From Actinoplanes missouriensis 431 (lineage in GTDB: Bacteria; Actinomycetota; Actinomycetes; Mycobacteriales; Micromonosporaceae), in assembly GCF_000284295.1 (NCBI RefSeq), contig NC_017093.1, positions 4,774,001 to 4,838,000 of the forward strand: DNA of 64,000 bases. Reading direction: 5' to 3'. The translations under genes and the position numbers were made by a program. The notes beneath the pieces were generated by a model that saw only the letters and a program-made list of their open reading frames with translations, made no database searches and was not told the origin of the DNA. Below, piece after piece: positions 37,177 to 45,319 of the stretch (within the stretch, counting starts at the first letter, position 1; every line of letters begins with the position of its first letter).

Positions 37177-37955
37177 TCGGCAGCCACGACCTGCTGTTCC
37201 TCACGCTGGACACGCTGCGCTACGACGTCGCGGTGTCGTGCCTGGAGCAGGGGCGCACCCCGGCGCTGGCGAGGGTACTGCCCGGCGGGGTGTGGCAGCG
37301 GCGGCACACACCGGCGAGTTTCACGTACGCGGCGCACCACGCCTTCTTCGCCGGTTTCCTGCCGACGCCGGTGACGCCGGGGCCGCACGAGCGGATGTTC
37401 GCGGCCCGGTTCGGCGGCAGCGAGTCCAGCGGCCCGGACACGTTCGTCTTCGACGCCGCGGATCTGCCGTCCGGGCTGGCCGCCGCCGGCTATCACACGG
37501 TCTGCCTGGGCGGGGTGGGCTTCTTCAACCCGGCGACGCCGCTCGGGCGGGTGCTGCCGGGCCTATTCACCGAGTCGCACTGGTCGCCGGAGTTCGGGGT
37601 GACGGCGCCGGACTGTCTCGGCGCTCAGCTCGATCGCCTCGACGAGATCGTCCGGCGAACTGATGGACCGTTGTTCACCTTCGTCAACGTGGCGGCTCTG
37701 CACCAGCCGAACCGGCACTACGTGCCCGGCGCCGTCGCGGACGGTGTGGCGACCCACGCCGCCGCCCTGGAGTATGTCGACGGACAGCTCGATCGGCTGT
37801 TCACCCTGGTCGCCGGCCGGGGCCGCCCCTGCCAAGTGATCATCTGCTCGGACCACGGGACGCTCTACGGCGAGGATGGTCATGTCGGCCATCGGGTCGC
37901 CCATGAGACGGTGTGGACCGTTCCCTACGCTGACTTCATCCTGGATCCACGGTGA
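37164..37955 (+). CDS. STM4013 family sulfatase-like hydrolase
   Basis: 263 aa, alkaline-phosphatase/sulfatase superfamily fold. The first metal site is LLFLTLDTLRYDVA, a Thr/Ser region follows in HTPASFTYAAHHAFF, and the second metal site is IICSDHGTLYGEDGHVGHR. Expected to hydrolyse a phosphate or sulfate ester, or to act as a phosphotransferase, in the cytoplasm (no signal peptide). Starts inside STM4014 and overlaps STM4012 by GTGA. Confidence 0.87.
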   Translation: MRALIGSHDLLFLTLDTLRYDVAVSCLEQGRTPALARVLPGGVWQRRHTPASFTYAAHHAFFAGFLPTPVTPGPHERMFAARFGGSESSGPDTFVFDAADLPSGLAAAGYHTVCLGGVGFFNPATPLGRVLPGLFTESHWSPEFGVTAPDCLGAQLDRLDEIVRRTDGPLFTFVNVAALHQPNRHYVPGAVADGVATHAAALEYVDGQLDRLFTLVAGRGRPCQVIICSDHGTLYGEDGHVGHRVAHETVWTVPYADFILDPR

Positions 37956-39247
37956 CTTCTCCTTATCAAGGATATCTGTACGCTTATCCCCATAAAACGG
38001 CCTATAGGCGTCTGGAGCCTCGGCCGCTGTTGCGTGACGTATGGGCAGATCAGGATCAGAGCTCGCTCTTCGGGTACGTGCACCTGCCGTTCTGTGAGAT
38101 GCGATGCGGCTTCTGCAACCTGTTCACCCGCTCCAACCCGCCCGCAGCCCAGGTCACTGCCTATCTCGACCAGTTGCGGATCCAGGCGCGGGAGATCCGG
38201 GAGAGCCTTGCGGACGACGCCGCGTTCTCCCGGATCGCGATCGGCGGCGGCACCCCCACCTATCTGACCGCGCCGGAGCTGACCTCCCTGTTCGCGATCG
38301 TCTCCTCGGTCTTCGGCGCCCGCGGGGTGCCGCTGTCGGTGGAGACGTCCCCGGCCACCGCCACCCCCGACCGGCTCGCGGTCCTGGCCGAGCACGGCGC
38401 CACCCGGATCAGCATGGGCGTGCAGAGCTTCCTGGACAGCGAAGCCCGCGCCGCCGGACGCCCGCAGCGCCTGACCGAGGTGCAGGCGGCCCTGCAGGCG
38501 ATCCGGGACAGCCGGATCCCGGTGCTCAACGTCGACCTGATCTACGGCATCGACGGCCAGACACCCGAGACCTGGCAGCACTCGCTGACCGCCGCGCTGG
38601 CGTGGCGGCCCGAGGAGCTCTACCTCTATCCGCTCTACGTCCGGCCGCTGACCGGGCTCGGGCGCCGGCACGTCAGCCGCGACGACTGGGACCGGCAGCG
38701 GCTCGACCTGTACCGGCAGGCCGTTGAGGTGCTCACCGCCGCCGGGTACGTGCAGCACTCGATGCGCCAGTTCCGGCGCGCCGACGCCCCGGTCCCGGAC
38801 GGGCCGGACTACTGCTGCCAGGACGACGGCATGGTGGGGCTGGGGTGCGGCGCCCGGTCGTACACGACCGAGCTGCACTACTCGTTCGACTATGCGGTGT
38901 CCGTCACCGAGGTCCGCGCGGTCATCGACGACTACCTGTCCCGCCCGGCGAGCGACTTCCGGTACGCCGAGATCGGCTTCCACCTCGACGCGGTCGAGCA
39001 GCGCCGCCGCTGGCTGCTGAAGTCCCTGCTGCGCGCCGAAGGGGTGGACGCTGCCGCTTACTCGTCCCGGTTCGGCAGCTCCTTCCCGGCCGACTTCCCG
39101 CAGCTCACGTCACTGGTGGACCGCGGATGGCTGGAACCCTCGCTCACCCGGCTGACCCCCGAAGGGCTCGCCCACTCGGACGCGGTCGGCCCGTGGCTGG
39201 TGTCCGGCCCGGTCCGCGCGGCGATGGAGTCCTATGTCGTCCGATGA
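37952..39247 (+). CDS. STM4012 family radical SAM protein
   Basis: 431 aa, HemN-like radical SAM enzyme. CEMRCGFCNLF gives C48, C52 and C55 for the 4Fe-4S cluster; GGGTPTYL and RISMGVQSFLD follow as in coproporphyrinogen-dehydrogenase-like proteins. A CCQDDGMVGLGCGARSY region near residue 290 and a HemN-type C-terminal domain complete it. Haem synthesis is unlikely given the operon. It carries out an unknown radical step, perhaps together with STM4011. Confidence 0.9.
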   Translation: MTSPYQGYLYAYPHKTAYRRLEPRPLLRDVWADQDQSSLFGYVHLPFCEMRCGFCNLFTRSNPPAAQVTAYLDQLRIQAREIRESLADDAAFSRIAIGGGTPTYLTAPELTSLFAIVSSVFGARGVPLSVETSPATATPDRLAVLAEHGATRISMGVQSFLDSEARAAGRPQRLTEVQAALQAIRDSRIPVLNVDLIYGIDGQTPETWQHSLTAALAWRPEELYLYPLYVRPLTGLGRRHVSRDDWDRQRLDLYRQAVEVLTAAGYVQHSMRQFRRADAPVPDGPDYCCQDDGMVGLGCGARSYTTELHYSFDYAVSVTEVRAVIDDYLSRPASDFRYAEIGFHLDAVEQRRRWLLKSLLRAEGVDAAAYSSRFGSSFPADFPQLTSLVDRGWLEPSLTRLTPEGLAHSDAVGPWLVSGPVRAAMESYVVR

Positions 39248-40094
39248 CCTCTACGTGCTCTACCGGGGGCCGCTCGCCAGCTGCAACTACGACTGCCCGT
39301 ACTGCCCGTTCGCCAAGCGCGTCGACCCGCCGGAGCTGCTGCGCGCCGACCGGGCCGACCTGGAACGGTTCCTGGGCTGGGTGCGGGAGACCACCGACCG
39401 GCGGCTGTCGGTGCTGTTCACCCCGTGGGGCGAGGGCCTGACCCGGTCCTGGTACCGCGACGCCATCGTCGAACTGTCCCACCTGCCGCACGTGGCACGC
39501 GTCGCCATCCAGACGAACCTGGCCGCCCGCACCACCTGGCTCAGCGACGCCAACCCGCAGGTGGCGGCGCTGTGGGCGACCTATCACCCGGGTCAGGTGA
39601 CTCCCGAACGGTTCCTGTCACGGTGCAGCGCGCTCTCCGAAGCCGGCATCCGCTACTCGGTCGGCGTCGTCGGCCTGCCCGATCACTACGCGCCGGCGCT
39701 GGCTCTGCGCGCCGCCCTGCCGTCCGACGTGTACCTCTGGGTGAACGCCGCCGACGGGCACGTCTACACCGCCGAGGAGGAACGGCGGTGGACGGCACTC
39801 GACCCCCGCTTCGGTGACAGCGTCCGGCCGCACCTGTCACTCGGCCGGCCCTGCCACGCCGGGGAGACGGCGATCTCGGTGATCGGCGACGGGACGGTCC
39901 GGCGGTGCCACTTCATCCCGGCGCCGATCGGCAACCTCTACGACGGCACGTGGCGGGCGGCCTTGCGGCCGCGGGCGTGCAGCAACGCGATGTGCGATTG
40001 CCACATCGGCTATGTGCACCTCAAGCCCTTGAAACTGCGCGACGTGTACGGGGACGGCCTCCTCGAACGCATTCCCACAGGCTGGCCGTCGTAG
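39234..40094 (+). CDS. STM4011 family radical SAM protein
   Basis: 286 aa. CNYDCPYCPF (C17, C21, C24) binds the radical SAM cluster. A C-terminal cysteine group (RPCHAGETA, RRCHFIP, ACSNAMCDCHIGY) looks like a SPASM-type auxiliary iron-sulfur site. Starts 14 bases before the STM4012 stop, so the two radical SAM enzymes are produced together. Last gene of the operon. Substrate and product are undescribed to my knowledge. Confidence 0.9.
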   Translation: MSSDDLYVLYRGPLASCNYDCPYCPFAKRVDPPELLRADRADLERFLGWVRETTDRRLSVLFTPWGEGLTRSWYRDAIVELSHLPHVARVAIQTNLAARTTWLSDANPQVAALWATYHPGQVTPERFLSRCSALSEAGIRYSVGVVGLPDHYAPALALRAALPSDVYLWVNAADGHVYTAEEERRWTALDPRFGDSVRPHLSLGRPCHAGETAISVIGDGTVRRCHFIPAPIGNLYDGTWRAALRPRACSNAMCDCHIGYVHLKPLKLRDVYGDGLLERIPTGWPS

Positions 40095-40302
40095 GGGTCG
40101 GCGGCCGCTCTCCGAGCCCGCGTGCCCCCGTGGCCGCGTGGCGCCTGGCCGCGTAGCGCCTGGCCGCGTAGCCCGCGCCCCCGTGGTCGCTTCGCTCCTG
40201 GCCGCGTGGCGCGTGGCCGCATAGCCCGTGGCGCGTGGCCGCGTCAGCTGGCCGACGCAGATGTGCTCGTGGGATTCAGCCAGCAGACAGCACCAGGAAC
40301 CA

Positions 40303-40405
40303 GCCGGCTCCCAGCGTTACTGCACTCACCACCAGCCGGACCGGCCGGCTCCCAGCGTTACTGCACTCACCACCAGCCGGACCGGCCGGCTCCCAGTGAC
40401 CGGCT
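40303..40405. repeat. 41-bp tandem repeat, about 2.4 copies
   Basis: CTCCCAGCGTTACTGCACTC recurs with exact 41-base spacing (CTCCCAG at 40308, 40349, 40390), each copy followed by CACCACCAGCCGGACCGGCC. The CCAGCCGG-N-CCGGCCGG core is shared with the 47-bp repeat at 2.75 kb. The gap 40095-40718 holds no gene I can support; its first 160 bases are GGCCGCGTAGC-like low-complexity repeats. Confidence 0.85.
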
Positions 40406-40529
40406 GGTTCCTAGTGCGGTGACATGCCCGCGCCGACGACACTGAGGGCCAGCCGGCCCGCGCCGTTCCACGATCCACAGCCGGCGGAGCCACATCGGCG
40501 TCGAACGCAGCCAGCCATCGAGCGCGGTC

Positions 40530-40601
40530 CGACGTGGAGCGCCGCCGGACGTCGAGCGCGGCCGGACGTCGAGCGCGGCCGGACGTCGAGCGCGGCCGGA
40601 C
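40530..40601. repeat. 17-bp tandem repeat, four copies
   Basis: GGACGTCGAGCGCGGCC is repeated exactly at 40547, 40564 and 40581, with a variant copy at 40530 and a partial one at 40598. Confidence 0.88.
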
Positions 40602-40718
40602 AGTGAACGGATCACCCCGGCGAACCCGTCGCACCGCCGGCAGCACGGCGCCGCAGCGTGTCTAAACGGGAGCCGGAGCGCGCCGGAAGTTCACACGCTC
40701 GCCCGCCGGGCGGAGGGG

Positions 40719-41960
40719 TCAGGTCTGGATCAGCGGGTGGTACTCCTCGGCGGTCAGGCCGAACGTCCATGCCACGCCCTCGCGTGCCGTCCGGGTCTCG
40801 GGTGGGACGCGGAGCCAGTAGACGCGGCTTGTGCCGTCCGGCTCGGGGGTGGAGTTGACCACCTCGACCATGACGAGGGGCTCGTCGCCGGGGAGGTCGA
40901 GCCACCACAGGGTGCCCGTCTCGTCGGTGCCGAGCCGGCGAGCACCGGCCTCGCGGAGGTAACGCTCGTAGCCGAAGTGCTCGAGCACCACGCGGCGGAT
41001 CTCGGCGTTCTTCTCGCTGCGGATGCGGTCCAGCGTCAGGTGGGGCAGCTCGGCGGCGAGGCCGGGTGGGATCGGCATGCCGCGCCAGGCCCACAGACCG
41101 TACCCATCGGGGAACTGCATGGCTGCGCCCTCACCGCGGTGCAGGCGGCCGACGTTGTCGCGTTCCAGCAGGCCGGGGCGCTCGGTGAGCACGGCGACCC
41201 GCTCGAACGCCCACCACCAGCCGCTGTGCCGGGCCACCTCGGCGAGGCCGGTCAGACGCGTCATCAGACCCGCGTCGGGGCAGAGCCGGTCGGCGGCCTC
41301 GAACGTCGCCAGCCACGTGCCGTCGTGCTGGCCGTAGATCGCGTCGAGCACCGGCATCCGCACGGCCGGGGCGGCGTCTCCGAGGTCGGCGGTGATGTCC
41401 TCGCCGAGCCGCAACCGCAGCCGGCCGGCGATCAGGTCCATGACCAGTCCCCAGGAGCGGCGGCCGGCCGCCGCGCTGAGCTGCGCCCAGCCGTCGGCGC
41501 CGAGCGCTGCCAGGGCCGCCTTGCGCGCGGCAGCCCACGGCTCGGTCCGCACCTGCCGGCGCACCGCGGCGCCGCCGCTCTCCCCCGGCGCCCAGCCCTG
41601 CCGCCGCAGCTCGGCATGCACCCCGGCAACCCACTCCGGCCCCGCAACAGAAGCAGCCGGGCCCGACCCGGCCGCCGCATCCGAAGCCGCGCCGGCAGCC
41701 GGCGAAACAGGCCCGGCGTCAAGAGCCGCAACAGGCGAACCAGGGGTGGGTGCGCGGAGCAGGGACGCGGCCAGCGCGCCGGCTCGGGGGGAGCCGAGCC
41801 AGTAGATCCGCTCGGGCTCGGGGAGGCCGGCCAGCCGGTACGCCGCCCGTACCCCCGCCTCGGCCTCCTTGCGCCCCGCCGGGCCGGTCTGGACCGCCGC
41901 GGCCAGCCATTGGTCCTCGATGGCCGCGGCCATCGCCTCCTGAGCATGCGTGAGTCGCAT
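40719..41960 (-). CDS. DUF6745 domain protein
   Basis: 413 aa. N-terminal THAQEAMAAAIEDQWLAAAV, an Ala/Pro-rich linker at about residues 70-105, then a Trp-rich core (HSGWWWAFERVAVLTERP, MQFPDGYGLWAWRGMPIP) and C-terminal LWWLDLPGDEPLVMVEVVNS and SRVYWLRVPP. The core resembles DUF6745 as found in leucine-rich or toxin-like actinobacterial proteins; function unknown. Just downstream of, and probably co-transcribed with, the 105-aa gene. Confidence 0.7.
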   Translation of the reverse strand: MRLTHAQEAMAAAIEDQWLAAAVQTGPAGRKEAEAGVRAAYRLAGLPEPERIYWLGSPRAGALAASLLRAPTPGSPVAALDAGPVSPAAGAASDAAAGSGPAASVAGPEWVAGVHAELRRQGWAPGESGGAAVRRQVRTEPWAAARKAALAALGADGWAQLSAAAGRRSWGLVMDLIAGRLRLRLGEDITADLGDAAPAVRMPVLDAIYGQHDGTWLATFEAADRLCPDAGLMTRLTGLAEVARHSGWWWAFERVAVLTERPGLLERDNVGRLHRGEGAAMQFPDGYGLWAWRGMPIPPGLAAELPHLTLDRIRSEKNAEIRRVVLEHFGYERYLREAGARRLGTDETGTLWWLDLPGDEPLVMVEVVNSTPEPDGTSRVYWLRVPPETRTAREGVAWTFGLTAEEYHPLIQT

Positions 41961-41972
41961 CGGAACGCCCCC

Positions 41973-42290
41973 TCAGTCCGCGACCGGCCGGAAGGCGCCC
42001 GGCACATACTCCCGCTGGCGGACCACCCGGTAGTGCCCGGCCGGCAGCGAGATCGGTCCGTGCTCCTCGTGGGTGACCCGGCCGTGGGTGGGCACGTCGA
42101 TGAACATCCGCTCCGGGTCGTCGAGGTCGGCGACGAGCGCGAGGCCCGGCCCGCCGACCACGTGGGCGTGGCCGGTCGCCTCGCCGCGGGCCAGGATCAT
42201 CCGGCCGCGGCGGTCGCGGGGCACCGGGGCACAGGCCGGCACCTGCTCCTTCTCCACCGGAATCATCAGCACATCGCCCTGCCGGTACAT
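41973..42290 (-). CDS. Conserved small hypothetical protein, partner of DUF6745 gene
   Basis: 105 aa: YRQGDVLMIPVEKEQVP, RGEATGHAHVVGGPGLALVA, and SLPAGHYRVVRQREYVPG. The GDVL...GHAH...HYRVVRQREY pattern recurs in small actinobacterial proteins beside DUF6745 genes, from memory. Compact all-beta look, no membrane segment. Precedes the DUF6745 gene by 12 bases on the same strand. Confidence 0.7.
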   Translation of the reverse strand: MYRQGDVLMIPVEKEQVPACAPVPRDRRGRMILARGEATGHAHVVGGPGLALVADLDDPERMFIDVPTHGRVTHEEHGPISLPAGHYRVVRQREYVPGAFRPVAD

Positions 42291-42349
42291 CGGCCCTCCA
42301 CCCTCTCGGCTCCAGTGGAAGGCACGCTACAACCGGGGTACGACACTTT

Positions 42350-42517
42350 TCAGGACGTGACCGCGACCAGCACGCCGACGGCATAGAGGACGGCGAAGAA
42401 GACCGGCAGCGCCTGTTGGACCGCCGACAGCGGGACGCCACGCAGGACCGGGTACTCCGCCCGCCAGAACGCCGCGTCCGGCAGCCGCTGCTCCAGCTCG
42501 CCGATCACCCGGGTCAT
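42350..42517 (-). CDS. Small membrane protein (55 aa)
   Basis: Reads MTRVIGELEQRLPDAAFWRA, then PLSAVQQALPVF and a hydrophobic C-terminal helix FFAVLYAVGVLVAVTS. A G-rich stretch (GGGGGGCT) lies about 10 bases upstream of the ATG. Same strand as the DUF6745 pair. Known only from composition and a plausible start. Confidence 0.45.
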   Translation of the reverse strand: MTRVIGELEQRLPDAAFWRAEYPVLRGVPLSAVQQALPVFFAVLYAVGVLVAVTS

Positions 42518-42647
42518 CCACAGCCCCCCACACAGCGAGTCAGATTCTGATGACCTATGTCGAATGGTGTCTATGCTCTAGGCATCCGCGTGTCCGGACC
42601 GGACGAGCGTGCGTGCCGACTGCTAATCCCCGGGGAGACAGAGCGCC

Positions 42648-42833
42648 GTGGAAGAACCCACTATGCCCCTGCCCGTTCCGCTCGATCGTGGGGCTGGGCG
42701 GAACGTCACTGCGATCGTCGATCGGATTCTGCGCTCGGTCGTGCCGGACAAACCGGAGACCATGCCGGGGGAACCGGAAGAGCAGCGGCGGGAGCGGCCT
42801 TCTGAGGTCTCCGCTTTCCAGTCGGCCATCTGA
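42648..42833 (+). CDS. fxsA: FxSxx-COOH RiPP precursor peptide FxsA
   Basis: 61 aa from GTG 42648, or 56 aa from ATG 42663; GGGGAG at 42632 and GGAAG at 42650 could serve either. The leader is MPLPVPLDRGAGRNVTAIVD with a following RILRSVVP, and the peptide ends VSAFQSAI, an exact F-x-S-x-x-COOH terminus. The radical SAM maturase FxsB is encoded immediately after and in part over it. Known FxsB enzymes crosslink the Phe ring to the Ser side chain as a three-residue cyclophane, so F-Q-S is the predicted crosslink. Confidence 0.88.
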   Translation: MEEPTMPLPVPLDRGAGRNVTAIVDRILRSVVPDKPETMPGEPEEQRRERPSEVSAFQSAI

Positions 42834-45000
42834 GATCGCTGGCGCACCGGCTTCGGCACGACCGCTGCGCCAGTTCGTGCTCAAGGTACATGAGCTGTGC
42901 AATCTCGCCTGCGATCACTGCTATGTGTACGAGCACGCCGATCAGAGCTGGCGCCGCAAACCGCCGATCATGTCGGCGGCCGTCGCGCTGCGCACGGCCG
43001 AGCGGATCGCCGAGCACGCCGTCCGGCATCGCCTCGCCGGCGTCGGCGTGGTGCTGCACGGCGGTGAGCCGCTGCTGCTCGGCACGGCCCGGCTCGGCGA
43101 GCTTCTCACGATCCTGCGCGGGGCCATCCCCGTACCCGTTGATCTGCGGATGCAGACGAACGCGGTCCGCCTGACCGAGGCGACCGCCGAGATGCTGGAG
43201 ACCTTCGGGGTACGCACCGGAGTGTCGCTGGACGGTGACCGGTCCGCCAACGACCGGCATCGGCGGTACCGCAACGGCGCGAGCAGCCACGAGCGGACCC
43301 TGCGCGGGCTGGCGATCCTGCGCTCGCATCCGGAGATCTACGCCGGGATCCTCTGCACGATCGACGTCCGCAACGACCCGATCGCGGTCTACGAGGCGCT
43401 GCTGGCCGAGGCGCCGCCCCGCATCGACCTGCTGCTCCCCCACGCCACCTGGGACAACCCACCGCTGCCGGGTCACGCGGACTGGCTGATCCGGCTGCAC
43501 CGCCGGTGGCTGGCGGACGGCCGGCCGGTCCCGATCCGGCTCTTCGACGGGTTGCGCGACATCGCGGCGGGCGGGCACAGCGGCACCGAGGCAGTCGGCA
43601 TCGACCGTGGTGAGGTGGCGGTCGTGGAGACCGACGGGTCGTGGGAGCAGCCGGACTCGATGAAGACGGCGTTCGACGGCGCGGCGGCGACCGGCCTGAC
43701 CGTCTTCACGGCGTCCGCCGACGACCTGCTCACCACGCCGGTGATGCGGCACCGGCAAAGCGGGCTGGCCGCCCTCTCGGCGACCTGCCGCGCCTGTCCG
43801 GTCGTCACGCAGTGTGGTGGCGGGCTCTATGCGCACCGGTTCCGCACCGGGTCCGGGTTCGACAATCCGTCGGTGTACTGCGCCGAGCTGAAAGGACTGA
43901 TCACCGCAATGGACGACGAGGTCACCGCGATGAGAGAAGCCCTTCCCGACCGGGTCTTCGACGATCTGGCGACCGGTGCGGGCGGCGCGTCGAGCGTCGC
44001 GTACCTGACCTCGGCCCAGGAGTCGATCACCCGGGCGTTGCTGGTGGCGGTCGCCGACCGGCTTTCCGGCACGGAGAGTCAGCCCTGGTCGGTGCTGAGC
44101 GCTCTGGACAAGCACGATCCCGGCGCGGTGCGCCGCATTCTGACCCACCCCTTCGTACGGGTCTGGGCAGTCAGGTTCCTGAGCGGGACGGACGGCCCGC
44201 ACCGTCTGGCCGACCTGGCCGCCGCGGCCGTGATCGCCGGTGGCGCCGACGTCGACGTGCCGGTGACCGCCCGCGACGGCCGCGTGCACCTGCCCACCCT
44301 GGGCACACTCGCGGGCGGTGTGACAAGCGTGAACGGCGTCCGGCCGCCCGCCCTGGACCCGGCTCGGCGGATCGGCCCGGGACTGCTGCTCGAGGACGCC
44401 GACCCGTACCGGGACTGCCACGACTGGCCGGCGACCGGCCGGCTGACGCCGGAGCAGGTGCGCGCCTGGGACGAGGCGGTCACCGCGGCCTGGCGGGTGG
44501 TGGAGCGCGACGCCCCGGACCACGCCGCCGGGCTGACCGCCGGGCTCAGCACGATCACCCCGCTGACGCCGGACCCGGTGACGCTGCGCAGCGCCACGGC
44601 CCGGCAGGCGTCCGGCGCGCTGGGCATCGCGCTCACCCCGGACCCGGAAGCGCTCGCGGTGCTGCTGGTGCACGAGTACCAGCACACCAAGCTGGGCGCC
44701 GTCCTCGACCTGATCGACCTGGTGGACCCGGACTCCGGGGCGCTGCTGCGGGTCGGCTGGCGACCGGATCCGCGACCGGTGGAGAGCGCGTTGCAGGGCA
44801 CTTACGCGCATCTGGCCGTCGCCGAGATCTGGCGGCAGCGCGCCGAGCGGGGTGTGCCGGGCGCAGCCGGGCACTACGCCCGCTACCGGGATTGGACCGT
44901 GGACGCGATCGGCGCCCTGACCGCCACCGGATCACTGACCGCGGCGGGCCGGCGGTTCACCGACGGCCTGGCCGCCACCGCCGCGAAATGGCCGGTGTGA
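42688..45000 (+). CDS. fxsB: FxsB radical SAM/SPASM maturase with C-terminal HExxH domain
   Basis: About 770 aa if GTG 42688 (inside fxsA) is used. Radical SAM cluster CNLACDHCYVYEHADQSW (about residues 71-78) and VVLHGGEPLLLG, then a SPASM-like set (CRACPVVTQCGGGLYAHRF, SVYCAELKG). The C-terminal half ends with LLVHEYQHTKLGAVLDLIDL, a HExxH hydroxylase-type domain often fused in this family. No ATG, GTG or TTG lies in frame between the fxsA stop and GTG 42877, which begins in the first conserved strand, so the start is uncertain. The enzyme crosslinks FxsA, and the HExxH domain may hydroxylate it. Confidence 0.9.
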   Translation: MGLGGTSLRSSIGFCARSCRTNRRPCRGNRKSSGGSGLLRSPLSSRPSEIAGAPASARPLRQFVLKVHELCNLACDHCYVYEHADQSWRRKPPIMSAAVALRTAERIAEHAVRHRLAGVGVVLHGGEPLLLGTARLGELLTILRGAIPVPVDLRMQTNAVRLTEATAEMLETFGVRTGVSLDGDRSANDRHRRYRNGASSHERTLRGLAILRSHPEIYAGILCTIDVRNDPIAVYEALLAEAPPRIDLLLPHATWDNPPLPGHADWLIRLHRRWLADGRPVPIRLFDGLRDIAAGGHSGTEAVGIDRGEVAVVETDGSWEQPDSMKTAFDGAAATGLTVFTASADDLLTTPVMRHRQSGLAALSATCRACPVVTQCGGGLYAHRFRTGSGFDNPSVYCAELKGLITAMDDEVTAMREALPDRVFDDLATGAGGASSVAYLTSAQESITRALLVAVADRLSGTESQPWSVLSALDKHDPGAVRRILTHPFVRVWAVRFLSGTDGPHRLADLAAAAVIAGGADVDVPVTARDGRVHLPTLGTLAGGVTSVNGVRPPALDPARRIGPGLLLEDADPYRDCHDWPATGRLTPEQVRAWDEAVTAAWRVVERDAPDHAAGLTAGLSTITPLTPDPVTLRSATARQASGALGIALTPDPEALAVLLVHEYQHTKLGAVLDLIDLVDPDSGALLRVGWRPDPRPVESALQGTYAHLAVAEIWRQRAERGVPGAAGHYARYRDWTVDAIGALTATGSLTAAGRRFTDGLAATAAKWPV

Positions 45001-45084
45001 CGACAGCGGCCGCCCTCGACCTGCCCACAGTGGATTTTGCGGTTCGGTGGTTGACTGAGAATCGCAGGGAGAGGAGGACGCCCG

Positions 45085-45319
45085 GTGACCGACATGACCG
45101 CGGAGGATCCGGGCGCCCCGATGCTCTGGACGCCCGTCGACATCGACAAGCTGCCGGAGCCGATCGCCCGGGTCAACCTCTTCCAGCCGACCAGATCGCG
45201 ATCTACAAGTCGATCGTCTGGAAACTGACACTGCACATCCGCAGCAATACCACGTCGAACCGGGTATCCCGGAGAGCATCGAGGGCCTGCGCACGAGCTT
45301 CACGGAGGGCACGTCATGA
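45085..45319 (+). pseudogene. Frame-broken small gene between fxsB and fxsC
   Basis: GTG 45085 has a perfect GAGGAGG 7 bases upstream. Frame one reads TAEDPGAPMLWTPVDIDKLP and EPIARVNLFQP, frame two continues DQIAIYKSIVWKLTLHIRSN with TTSNRV, and frame three ends PESIEGLRTSFTEGTS with a stop that overlaps the fxsC ATG (ATGA 45316-45319). Two single-base losses, near 45187 and 45267, therefore explain everything: a roughly 77-aa protein translationally coupled to fxsC. As written the frame ends at 45228. The function is unknown to me. Confidence 0.7.

Noticed and set aside
37952..39247. HemN/HemW function for the STM4012 protein
   Set aside because: The fold is HemN-like, but the gene is embedded in the STM4011-4015 operon with no haem genes, so a haem role was not assigned.
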